Shown here piece by piece: positions 16,872 to 24,283 of a DNA stretch of 64,000 nt. The notes beneath the pieces were generated by a model. That model ran no database searches, was not told the DNA's origin, and saw only the letters and a program-made list of their open reading frames with translations. This stretch comes from Polyangiaceae bacterium. GTDB lineage: Bacteria; Myxococcota_A; Polyangia; Polyangiales; Polyangiaceae. A program made the translations under genes and the position numbers. The number at the start of each line of letters is the position of its first letter. Position 1 is the stretch's first letter. The DNA is taken from positions 2,732,708 to 2,796,707 of the forward strand of contig JABTUA010000002.1 of assembly GCA_015075635.1 (NCBI GenBank), written 5' to 3'.

Positions 16872-17420
16872 TCAGGCCTCGAACAAGGACAGCTGCCGCG
16901 CTCGGGCGCGCGGCGCGGCGGGGCTCGGTGGTGGGGAGACCTGACGCACCAGGCTGGACTCACGGCGGAAGAAACCCTCCGTGTGGAAGGTCTCGGCGAG
17001 CCCCAAGAGCGCGAAGTCCAGGTGGTGGCAGACCTCGTGCAAGAGCGTGCGCAAGAAGGTGCGAAACGCCACGACCTTCTCGTGCTCGGCGGTTCGCATC
17101 CAGACCTCGATGTGCGCGCGCCCGTCGCTCTCCAGCGTGTAGAGACCGTGCAGCTCGCCGTCGTGGTTCTTGGGCCGCTTGGCCAGGACGCGGACCTTCA
17201 CGCTTCGGACCCCTAGCGCGAGCGTGATCCCAGACACCAGCGCCTGGGCGGCTTGGGCGACGACGCGCCGGTCCTGGCTCGAGAGGGCGCGCCGGAGCGC
17301 CGCCGCGTGCTGTCGGTGGACGGCGAGCTTGGGCAGGGTCACGGCGTGGACGCCGTCGCTCACGTCGTAGATGCGTTTCGCCTTCGCAGAGAGCGAACGA
17401 TAGTAGGGGAAGCGGGCCAA
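16872..17420 (-). CDS. SprT-like HExxH zinc metalloprotease
   Basis: 182 residues. The zinc motif HEVCH is at 128-132 within LLHEVCHHLDFALLG, and a third ligand candidate His146 lies in ETFHTEGFF. HExxH followed by a short helix and H..GF is the SprT/WSS-type arrangement. The preceding strand RAHIEVWMRTAEH also fits. The start TTG at 17420 is the only plausible initiator near the conserved region and has no obvious ribosome site, so the N-terminus is uncertain. No signal peptide is seen, so it is probably cytosolic. It is followed after two bases by the kinase gene; a functional link with the kinase is inference from that spacing only. Confidence 0.75.
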   Translation of the reverse strand: MARFPYYRSLSAKAKRIYDVSDGVHAVTLPKLAVHRQHAAALRRALSSQDRRVVAQAAQALVSGITLALGVRSVKVRVLAKRPKNHDGELHGLYTLESDGRAHIEVWMRTAEHEKVVAFRTFLRTLLHEVCHHLDFALLGLAETFHTEGFFRRESSLVRQVSPPPSPAAPRARARQLSLFEA

Positions 17421-17452
17421 TGCGGAGGCATTCTACATGAGGCGACTGCCCG

Positions 17453-18499
17453 TCATCCCGTCTTCCGGCAGCACACCGTGATGGCCGTGTTCGGGTCGCC
17501 GCTGATGGTTCCGCTCGGGATGCCGCCGCCGGGCGTGCAGCCGCCGCCGAGGACCGGTGCCTTGGTGCGCCTGTAGCCCCACGCGGGCCAGAAGTCGTTG
17601 ATCTCGTCGCTCACGTCGGTGCAGGTCGTGCTCGAGACCTTCTTGCCTCCGCCGGCGCACAGCGCGTCGTCGTAGAACTCGTACTCGGCCAGGCACGTCA
17701 CTGCTCCGGGTACACAGGTGCACTCCGAGCACTTTCGCTGGTCGAGCGCCTTCTGGAAGATCACGGTCGCCGTCGGCCAGTCGCCAGGGCAGCTGTGCTC
17801 ACCCGGCAGGTAGATGCAGATCGAGGAAGCGTAGACGTCGCTCCCGAGCGGCACGCACGCGGAGCCCGCCCCACAGGAAGCGTTGCTCTTGGTGGGGCAC
17901 AAGTCCGCGCGCAGCTTCCAGCTGTCCATCGGCGTCGGGGTCCCGCCGCTCGGGGTGCAGGTGCCGGGGGTCGTCACCGTGGGGCCGCCCAGCATGCAGG
18001 ACAGCGTGGGGCTACCGGTCTGGCCGTTGCAGTCACCGTTGCCCTTGGTGAAGTCCTGGAAGCTAGCGCAGGTCGAGTTGTAGCCGCACACCAGCGGCAC
18101 GCTGCACGCTCCTCCCTGGATGGGACCACAACCGCAGGGCACGCAACCGCCGGCGCCCGCCGGGTCACTGAAGAACGGCTGCGGGTCGGCGCCGTCCGGA
18201 CATTGCGGTCCGGGCTGCGTCTCCGAGTAGGGGGCGACCGAGACGAACGCGTAGCCCCACTGCTCCGGCAGCTTGGGCACGCACTGGAAGCCCGCCGCAC
18301 AAGTGGTGGGCGCCGTGCCTGCGACGCCCCCTACGCCGGCGCCCGCGCCGTCCCCTCCGACACCGCCGAAACCGCCGAAGACGTTACCGCCGCTCCCCGC
18401 GGCGCCGCCGGTGGAAGGCGCGCCGCCGCGGAGCTCGATGCTACAGCCGAGCGCGAGGAGCGCCGCGAGGGCGCAAGCGAATTCGGTCCTCGAAGCCAC
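17453..18499 (-). CDS. Cys-rich lipoprotein with short Gly stalk
   Basis: 348 residues from GTG 18499. The signal MASRTEFACALAALLALGC gives lipobox Cys19. Residues 24-62 are a GG-rich stalk, and the remaining 285 residues contain about 24 cysteines in irregular spacing (CVPCGCGP, CSECTCVPG, TVCCRKTG at the C-terminus), implying an extracytoplasmic disulphide-bonded domain. No known domain is recognised; the pattern is common among myxobacterial outer-membrane lipoproteins. It begins the minus-strand run continuing to the metalloprotease (33 bp downstream), kinase and YkvA gene. Confidence 0.8.
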   Translation of the reverse strand: MASRTEFACALAALLALGCSIELRGGAPSTGGAAGSGGNVFGGFGGVGGDGAGAGVGGVAGTAPTTCAAGFQCVPKLPEQWGYAFVSVAPYSETQPGPQCPDGADPQPFFSDPAGAGGCVPCGCGPIQGGACSVPLVCGYNSTCASFQDFTKGNGDCNGQTGSPTLSCMLGGPTVTTPGTCTPSGGTPTPMDSWKLRADLCPTKSNASCGAGSACVPLGSDVYASSICIYLPGEHSCPGDWPTATVIFQKALDQRKCSECTCVPGAVTCLAEYEFYDDALCAGGGKKVSSTTCTDVSDEINDFWPAWGYRRTKAPVLGGGCTPGGGIPSGTISGDPNTAITVCCRKTG

Positions 18500-18525
18500 C
18501 GCGACCCCGGGAGCGTATCACGGCG

Positions 18526-19545
18526 CTAGAAGCGGCCGCCAAAGCTCACTGTCGCGCCGCGCCCCTGGATCTGGAGCCCGGTCGTTGCCGGCGCCGGAGT
18601 GGGGCGCGAGCGAGTCATCAGCATCAGCGCGCCGGCGCCCACTCCGACGATGCCGAGCCCGAAGGTGACGCCCGAGAGCGCCGAGTAGGTCTCGCCGTTC
18701 TGCTGCGTTCCTTTCAAGGTGTCCGGGCAGGTCCGACCGATGCACTTCTGGTCGAGCTCGTCCTCTGCGTTCGCGCGCAGAGAGTAGAACACCGCCGACA
18801 GCGCCAGGCTGGCGACCCCGAGCCCGCCGACGATCCACGGCGCCGCCGAAGACGACGAGGCCGGCGGCGCGTCGGCCACGGGGCTCGGCGCGCGCGGCTC
18901 GAGGTCCGGCTTCGGCTCGGGCTCCTGCGCCTTGGGAGGGGGCACGGGCGCGCCGAGCTCTTCGGGCACGTCGAGCACCACTCGCACCGCGTCGCCCTCG
19001 GCGATGGTCAGCGTGCGCTTGAACGACCTGCCCTGCTCGAGGATCCCAGTGAGCACGTGAGGCCCCGGATCCAGGGCGATCGGCTGTCCAAGCTGCGTGT
19101 CACCGAGCGCCACGCCGTCCAGCTCGATCTTGATGGCCTCGGCGCCCTTGCCGCGCACGATGGTGAGCTTGGGGATGCGCGCCTCGAGCGCCTCACGCGC
19201 CTTCTTGACCTCCTCGACCAGGGTGCGCTCCTTGGCGCCCGCTTGCTCGGCCTCGTACTCCGCGATGCGATAGCCGCCGAGGGCCTCGTTGAAGCGGCCC
19301 AGGTGCTCCTTGCAGCGCGCCAGGTGAAAGCGCACCTGTGGCGTGGCCTTGATGCGCGCGACGTCTTCGAACGTGGCCAGCGCGCCCGCCCAGTCCCCGG
19401 CCGCTTCCTGGGTCAACCCCTGGGCGTAGAGCTTGCGAGCCCTCACCAGATCGGCGTCCGATTGAGCCAGAGCGGTGCCCGCCCACGCCAACACCAACAG
19501 GGCGAGCAGCCGGGCTCGGGCGCTCCTAGAACGCGGAAAACGCAC
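18526..19545 (-). CDS. TPR and PEGA-domain envelope protein
   Basis: 339 residues from GTG 19545. The signal peptide (RARLLALLVLAWAGTALAQ) is followed by TPR-like helices at about 30-115, with ARKLYAQGLTQEAAGDWAGALATFEDVARI typical of two helices of a TPR. A PEGA-like beta domain at about 125-205 contains IKIELDGVALGDTQLGQPIALDPGPHVL. An acidic/proline linker and one or two membrane helices (WIVGGLGVASLALSAVF; VTFGLGIVGVGAGALML) follow. The same architecture occurs at 27051-28277 and 39264-40076 here, so it is a paralogous family. Such proteins are typically scaffolds in the cell envelope; no enzymatic residues are seen. Transcribed divergently from the unknown gene at 19627. Confidence 0.8.
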   Translation of the reverse strand: MRFPRSRSARARLLALLVLAWAGTALAQSDADLVRARKLYAQGLTQEAAGDWAGALATFEDVARIKATPQVRFHLARCKEHLGRFNEALGGYRIAEYEAEQAGAKERTLVEEVKKAREALEARIPKLTIVRGKGAEAIKIELDGVALGDTQLGQPIALDPGPHVLTGILEQGRSFKRTLTIAEGDAVRVVLDVPEELGAPVPPPKAQEPEPKPDLEPRAPSPVADAPPASSSSAAPWIVGGLGVASLALSAVFYSLRANAEDELDQKCIGRTCPDTLKGTQQNGETYSALSGVTFGLGIVGVGAGALMLMTRSRPTPAPATTGLQIQGRGATVSFGGRF

Positions 19546-19626
19546 GCCGAGATGGAAGCGCGCCGGCGGGCCCTCGGCAAGGGAGTTTCACCCGCGCGGC
19601 GGTCCGGGCTACGCTAAGGGGGTCGC

Positions 19627-20046
19627 ATGAGCCAAAAGGTCACCACCGCGTTCGAGCCGCTCTTGGCTCAGCTCGCCGAGTTCCGCGCCAAGTGGCCCAA
19701 GCGGGGCTGGAGCTGGGATGGCCGGCTCTCCTGCGTCGCCTCCGCCTTCTCCACCGAGCTGGTCGAAGAGGCGAACGCGGCTCTGGCCATTACGTTTCCC
19801 GGCCGCTGGAACCACAAGACACTGTCCACTGCCCCACCGCTGGTGCAACAGATCGCCGAGCGCAGCGGTGGGGTCCGCGCGGATCAGTGGATCTTTTCAA
19901 CGAATCCGAGCGGAGGCGCCATCATCTATGGCCTGTGGTGGCCGTGGGGCGACGACACGACCATCACGCTGCGGATCGGCTTGCCGAGCCCAAATCCCAG
20001 CGTCGAGGATCAGCTGCGGGAAGTATTCGGGGCCAGCCCCTACTGA
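19627..20046 (+). CDS. Conserved-looking hypothetical protein
   Basis: 139 residues, ATG 19627, unrecognised. It has no signal peptide or membrane helix. It is mixed alpha/beta with a Trp-rich centre (RGGVRADQWIFS-like segment and IYGLWWPWGDDTTITLRIGL), which looks like a folded soluble domain. The codon usage is GC3-rich like its neighbours, supporting a real gene. A TACGCT -10-like hexamer lies only 12 bp before the start, so the mRNA may be nearly leaderless. It precedes the kinase-RDD gene by 93 bp on the same strand. Confidence 0.6.
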   Translation: MSQKVTTAFEPLLAQLAEFRAKWPKRGWSWDGRLSCVASAFSTELVEEANAALAITFPGRWNHKTLSTAPPLVQQIAERSGGVRADQWIFSTNPSGGAIIYGLWWPWGDDTTITLRIGLPSPNPSVEDQLREVFGASPY

Positions 20047-20139
20047 AGCTGAGCGCTGCGTCGGCGGCTTCGCACCCGGGCGTGGCACGCGCATTGCTCG
20101 GAAAGCCGCGTGGTGGGACTATTCACGCGGAGACCCGGG

Positions 20140-21567
20140 ATGAGCGTCAACGACGCCGAGGCATTCGAGACCACACTCCTCGACGAGAGTGGTCCGCGCA
20201 CCACAGCCAAGTCTCCCCGCTCCGACCTCGGCCGCTGGGTGGGGCAGCGTTTCGATCACTTCGACGTCGAAAAGCCGCTCGGCAGCGGCGGCATGGGTGC
20301 GGTCTACGTCGGACTCGACCGCTCCCTCGATCGCCGGGTCGCCATCAAGGTCCTTCCCCACGGCCTTGCGGAGAGCGGCGAGCTGCAGGAGCGCTTCCTG
20401 CGCGAGGCTCGCGCCCAAGCGAAGCTCAACTCGCCGCACGTCGCTCACATCTATTACATCGGCAGGACCCCGGCCGCGGACGAGGGGGGCAAGCCCTCGC
20501 TGTTCTTCGCCATGGAGCTGGTGGACGGCGGCGACCTGGAGAGGCTGGTCGAGAAGGCCGAGCGCTTGGATCCGGAGCGTGCGCGGCGCTTGATGCTCGA
20601 GGTGGCCAAGGGGCTCCGCGACGCGCAGGCCGCCGGCATCATCCACCGCGACATCAAGCCCAGCAACCTGCTGCTCGACAAGCACGGCAGCTTGAAGATC
20701 GCCGACTTCGGCGTGGCCAAGCCGGTCGGCGGCACGGACTCCAAGATCACGCGGGACGGCGCCGTGGTCGGCAGCCCGCTCTACATGGCGCCGGAGCAGG
20801 CCAAAGGCGACGAGATCGACCACCGCGCGGACATGTACTCGGTAGGGTGCACCTTCTTCCATCTGCTCGCGGGCGCACCGCCGTTCGACGCCAAGACGCC
20901 GGTCGCCGTCATCAGCAAGCACCTGACGGAGGCGCCGCCGATGCTCGCCAGCGCCGCGCCGGAGGTCCCGAAGCGCTTGGCGAGCATCGTCGAGCGCCTG
21001 ATGGCGAAGGAGCCCTCCGGCCGCTTCGCGAGCTACGACGACCTGATCGCGGAGCTCGAAGCCGCAGCCCCCGAGAAGGTGCGCCACGGTGGGTTCTGGG
21101 TGCGCGGCGCCGCCGTCGGCATCGACGTCGCGCTCGCGAGCCTGGTCATCGGCTTTCTCGGGCTGCCCGGCCTCTTCGTTCACCTCGCGTACGTCAGCGT
21201 CGCGCACGCCACGCGCGGGCAGACCCTCGGCAAGCTCTTGATGAACCTCCGGGTGCGGAGCACCGACGGGAGCTCGCTCGGTTTCGGCCGCTCCCTCGCG
21301 CGCACCGTCGCCAGCATGTGGCTGCCGTTCTTCGCGGGACTGGTGATCCTCTTGACCGAGGGCCGGGGAGGGCTGCAGCTCGCGATCCGGCAGATCCAGC
21401 TCACCGACGTGGACGCCTTCAAGGGGCTGGTCCTGGCGGTCGCTCTGGGCAACGTCCTGCTCAGCCTGCTCTACGCAGCAGGCCTCGCCCTCGCCGCCTT
21501 CCACCCCGAAAAACGTGCGGCCCACGACCTATTGGTGGGGTCCGAGGTGGTTTACCGCTTGAAGTGA
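20140..21567 (+). CDS. Ser/Thr protein kinase fused to RDD membrane domain
   Basis: 475 residues from ATG 20140, chosen because GGAG lies about seven bases upstream; a GTG at 20110 would add ten residues. The kinase domain (about 40-305) is intact: LGSGGMGAVY, ATP lysine K70, HRDIKPSN at 169-176, DFG at 189-191, GSPLYMAPEQ. At about 325 an RDD-family domain begins: GGFWVRGAAVGIDVALASLVIG, then ATRGQTLGKLLMNLRVRSTDG and the closing AAHDLLVGSEVVYR. It has three or four membrane helices. RDD proteins are small membrane proteins sometimes linked to ion or osmolyte transport. The fusion suggests a membrane-embedded kinase whose input or output is the RDD unit. Confidence 0.88.
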   Translation: MSVNDAEAFETTLLDESGPRTTAKSPRSDLGRWVGQRFDHFDVEKPLGSGGMGAVYVGLDRSLDRRVAIKVLPHGLAESGELQERFLREARAQAKLNSPHVAHIYYIGRTPAADEGGKPSLFFAMELVDGGDLERLVEKAERLDPERARRLMLEVAKGLRDAQAAGIIHRDIKPSNLLLDKHGSLKIADFGVAKPVGGTDSKITRDGAVVGSPLYMAPEQAKGDEIDHRADMYSVGCTFFHLLAGAPPFDAKTPVAVISKHLTEAPPMLASAAPEVPKRLASIVERLMAKEPSGRFASYDDLIAELEAAAPEKVRHGGFWVRGAAVGIDVALASLVIGFLGLPGLFVHLAYVSVAHATRGQTLGKLLMNLRVRSTDGSSLGFGRSLARTVASMWLPFFAGLVILLTEGRGGLQLAIRQIQLTDVDAFKGLVLAVALGNVLLSLLYAAGLALAAFHPEKRAAHDLLVGSEVVYRLK

Positions 21568-21719
21568 CGCTCGGCTCCGTTGGACCCACATGCGCCCCGG
21601 ATAGGCGCACCGGGGCGGTTGCCCATGACCCCCGTCGGGTGTAGACCGCGCCCGGTTTTCCTTTCTCGCCGGGGTTCGCTATCCTGGTTGCTCGGGTTTC
21701 TTATCTGGAGGAGACAGCC

Positions 21720-23591
21720 GTGTCTTTCGCTGATCGCCTGAAGGGTTTGTTCGTGGCGGCCTTTGCGGTCGCAATTCCCCTCACCCTGGCGCCCGCCTGC
21801 GGCGGCGACGACGGCGGGGGCTCGAGCTCCGGTGGCTCCGGCAACGTGGGCAACACCGGCGGCGTCGGTGGCGGCCTCGGAGGCTCCGGCGGCACCGGCA
21901 ATACTACCGGCGTCTGCCTGCTGAACAACTGCAACTCGGACGCGGAGTGCGACGGCTGCACCTCCGGCCGGAACAAGTGCAAGGTCAGCGAGCACCGCTG
22001 CGTGGCCTGCGACCCGACCACCGGGGAAGGCTGTCCCCCCGGGCAGGTGTGCAGCTCGTTCGGCACCTGCGCCCCGTCCGGCCAGACCTGCCCCACGAAC
22101 ACCAACGGCGAGCCGACCATCACCTGCCAGTCCAACGCGGACTGCGCGGCCTGCGACCCGATGCACCAGATCTGCGACCCCGCGAAGGGCCAGTGCGTTG
22201 CCTGCACGGAGGGCAACACCAGCCAGTGCTCGCAGTCCGACATCTGCGTCGACAACAAGTGCTCGCACAAGTGCCCGGATAGCTGCACCACGGACAACGA
22301 CTGCTTCCGTTGCGAGTACGGCGAGGCGCCCAACCTGAAGAAGGCCAAGGCCTGCTTCAACCACAAGTGCGCCGAGTGCTCCGACACCTACGCCTGCCCG
22401 TCGGGCAAGCTCTGCCAGAAGGGGCAGTGCATCCAGCCCTGCGGCATCCCCGGTCAGGCCGCCGGCACCTGCAACACCAAGAGCGACTGCGCGGGCTGCG
22501 GCGATCCGACCAACGCCACGGCGCCGAAGTGGGACTGCAAGTTCCCGATCAACGGCGGCCTGCACGGCGTGTGCGCAGCCCCGGCGACCGGCTGCTCGGA
22601 CTTGGGCCAGGGCGCCGTGCTGCCCCCGCCCTACGACAAGGTGACGAACCTCTGCTCGGGCGACGCGGACTGCGCCAATGTGGGCATCAAGTACAACGTG
22701 GGCGAGCTGATCCGCGATCTGGTCGGCGGCCCCGAGATCGACGTCGGCATCAAGAAGATCAAGATCCAGGACGCCACGGTCGACTACGGCATGAGCAAGT
22801 GCGCGAGCCTCGAGCTCGTGAACAACGTGAAGTGCGGCGTGTGCGTCCCCTGCAAGGTGGACTCCGACTGCAAGAAGATCGACATCAGCAAGCTGGTGTT
22901 CGACCTGTTCAAGGGCGACCCCTTGGCCCAGATCGCGGGTGGCCTGCTGCTCGAGCTCTTGTTCGGCTCGGAGAGCGACAAGAGCCTGCACTTCCAGTGC
23001 CTGAACATCGCCGCGGGCTACGGCGTCTGCGCGCCCTGCTCGAACCCGCTGAAGCCTTGCGGACAGAGCTCGAGCGGCGGCACCGGCAACTGCGATCACG
23101 ACGTGTGCACGACCGGCGGACCGCTGAAGGAGAGCTGCAACACCTGCGCCGCCGAGGTCTGCAAGAACGACTCATACTGCTGCACCACGGCCTGGGACGA
23201 CATCTGCAAGAAGGCGGTGGAGAAGTACTGCCCGAACGGCTGCAGCGGCGGCAGCACCACGACCTGCGACCACACTCCCTGCACCGAAGGCAAGGCGCTG
23301 AGCCCGACGTGCAGCGCCTGCACGAAGGCCGTCTGCGACAAGGACGCCTTCTGCTGCAACACCAAGTGGGACGCTCAGTGCGTGACCGAGGCCCAGGGCG
23401 AGACGGCTTGCGCCACCGCCTGCGGGACCGGCTGCGCTCACAGCGAGTGCACGACGGGCGGGCCGCTCACCAAGACCTGCTCGACCTGCGCCACCAACGT
23501 GTGCAACGCCGACGCTTTCTGCTGCAACACCTCGTGGGACAGCCTGTGCGTGACCAAGGCGAAGACCACGACGGGCTGCACCTGTCCGTGA
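21720..23591 (+). CDS. Large Cys-rich lipoprotein, paralogue A
   Basis: 623 residues from GTG 21720, with GGAGGAG about eight bases upstream. The lipoprotein signal ends LTLAPAC (Cys27), then a GGSG stalk to about residue 62. The body has over 80 cysteines: an N-terminal series of CxxxxDCxxC modules, a central domain with VGELIRDLVGGPEIDVGIKK and few cysteines, and three C-terminal repeats of about 45 residues with pattern CxHxxCxxGxxLxxxCxxC...VCxxDxxCCxxxWDxxC. It is a close paralogue of the gene at 24284-26164, matching over the whole length including the central domain. I infer tandem duplication. Probably a surface lipoprotein; function unknown. Confidence 0.85.
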   Translation: MSFADRLKGLFVAAFAVAIPLTLAPACGGDDGGGSSSGGSGNVGNTGGVGGGLGGSGGTGNTTGVCLLNNCNSDAECDGCTSGRNKCKVSEHRCVACDPTTGEGCPPGQVCSSFGTCAPSGQTCPTNTNGEPTITCQSNADCAACDPMHQICDPAKGQCVACTEGNTSQCSQSDICVDNKCSHKCPDSCTTDNDCFRCEYGEAPNLKKAKACFNHKCAECSDTYACPSGKLCQKGQCIQPCGIPGQAAGTCNTKSDCAGCGDPTNATAPKWDCKFPINGGLHGVCAAPATGCSDLGQGAVLPPPYDKVTNLCSGDADCANVGIKYNVGELIRDLVGGPEIDVGIKKIKIQDATVDYGMSKCASLELVNNVKCGVCVPCKVDSDCKKIDISKLVFDLFKGDPLAQIAGGLLLELLFGSESDKSLHFQCLNIAAGYGVCAPCSNPLKPCGQSSSGGTGNCDHDVCTTGGPLKESCNTCAAEVCKNDSYCCTTAWDDICKKAVEKYCPNGCSGGSTTTCDHTPCTEGKALSPTCSACTKAVCDKDAFCCNTKWDAQCVTEAQGETACATACGTGCAHSECTTGGPLTKTCSTCATNVCNADAFCCNTSWDSLCVTKAKTTTGCTCP

Positions 23592-23703
23592 TCTGAGAGA
23601 TGGTGCTCGGTCCGCGGACGCGAGTCTGTCTCGCGAGGCACTTCTCGCTCCGCGGATTGCCTACGCGTCTCGCCACTCTGCCGTTCTGTCTAAACAACCG
23701 GCG

Positions 23704-23720
23704 CCGGCCCGGGCCGGTTT
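23704..23720 (+). terminator. GC palindrome plus T-run, possible terminator (copy A)
   Basis: CCGGCCCGGGCCGG followed by TTT can fold as a five-bp stem with a four-base loop. It lies 113 bp after the stop of lipoprotein A. The T-run is short, so termination efficiency is uncertain. Confidence 0.4.
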
Positions 23721-23992
23721 CTCACTCGCCTCTCTTTGGCCGATCGTGATCTGATCGTACCAAGACTGGTGAAGTAGTGGCGGGCTCGGCCTCCGGCCTC
23801 GAGGCGCTCTGACGGCATCTGGTCTGTGCGCTCCTCGGATCCCCCACGCGTCTCAGGATCTTGTTCGCTCCGCGGATCTTCCCCACCCGTCTCGCCACTC
23901 TGCCGTTCGGTCCAAACAACCGGCAGATCCTGTTCGCTCCGCGGACTCCCCACACGTCTCGCCACTCTGCCGTTCAGCCAAAACAGCCGGCG

Positions 23993-24009
23993 CCGGCCCG
24001 GGCCGGTTT
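23993..24009 (+). terminator. GC palindrome plus T-run, possible terminator (copy B)
   Basis: Identical palindrome and TTT to the copy at 23704-23720, within the second copy of the dispersed element. It lies between lipoprotein A and lipoprotein B. Confidence 0.35.
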
Positions 24010-24030
24010 CTCACTCTCCTCTCTTTGGCG

Positions 24031-24050
24031 GATCGTGATCTGATCGTGCC
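24031..24050 (+). repeat. Dispersed GATC-rich 20-mer, reference copy
   Basis: GATCGTGATCTGATCGTGCC, extended by CGATC...GATCG dyad symmetry in copies that have C before the first GATC. Near-identical copies are at 23742-23761 and 40280-40299; more diverged ones are at 11345-11364 (minus strand) and 35188-35207. Flanks (tctctttggc before, aagact after) are shared by the three closest copies. Confidence 0.8.
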
Positions 24051-24283
24051 AAGACTCGTGAAGTAGTGGCGGGCTCGGCCTCCGGCCTCGAGGCGCTCTG
24101 AAAGCATTTGTCCGGCCCCGCGGCGCTCTGAAAGCGTCTGGTCTGTCCGGCCTCGGGCCTCCGGGCGCTCTGACAGCATCTGCTCTGTCCGGCCTCGGGG
24201 CGCTCTGACTGCATCCGCTGCGCAGGCCCGCGGCTCCGCCCAAATCAGTCGTGCTATCCTCTCGGAACCGGTTGGAGGCTCCA

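Larger units (their letters stand above)
23592..24283. repeat. Repeat-filled spacer between the two lipoprotein paralogues
   Basis: No gene is supported in this 692-bp stretch. It contains three copies of a module running from cgctccgcgga to ctcgccactctgccgttc (about 23649, 23871 and 23935). Two of these continue into a CCGGCCCGGGCCGG palindrome plus TTT, then the GATC-rich 20-mer and a ggcctccggcctcgaggcgctctga segment (first set about 23645-23812, second about 23931-24102). From about 24090 to 24215 a degenerate unit with gcgctctga..gcatctg recurs four times. A hairpin CGCGAG-tctgt-CTCGCG is at 23621-23637, just after the lipoprotein stop. Related modules occur at 40081-40345. Confidence 0.85.

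Noticed and set aside
23592..24283. Small genes in the repeat spacer
   Set aside because: Several short frames exist on both strands, but they are read-throughs of repeated non-coding modules, with Arg/Ser-rich products and no ribosome sites.
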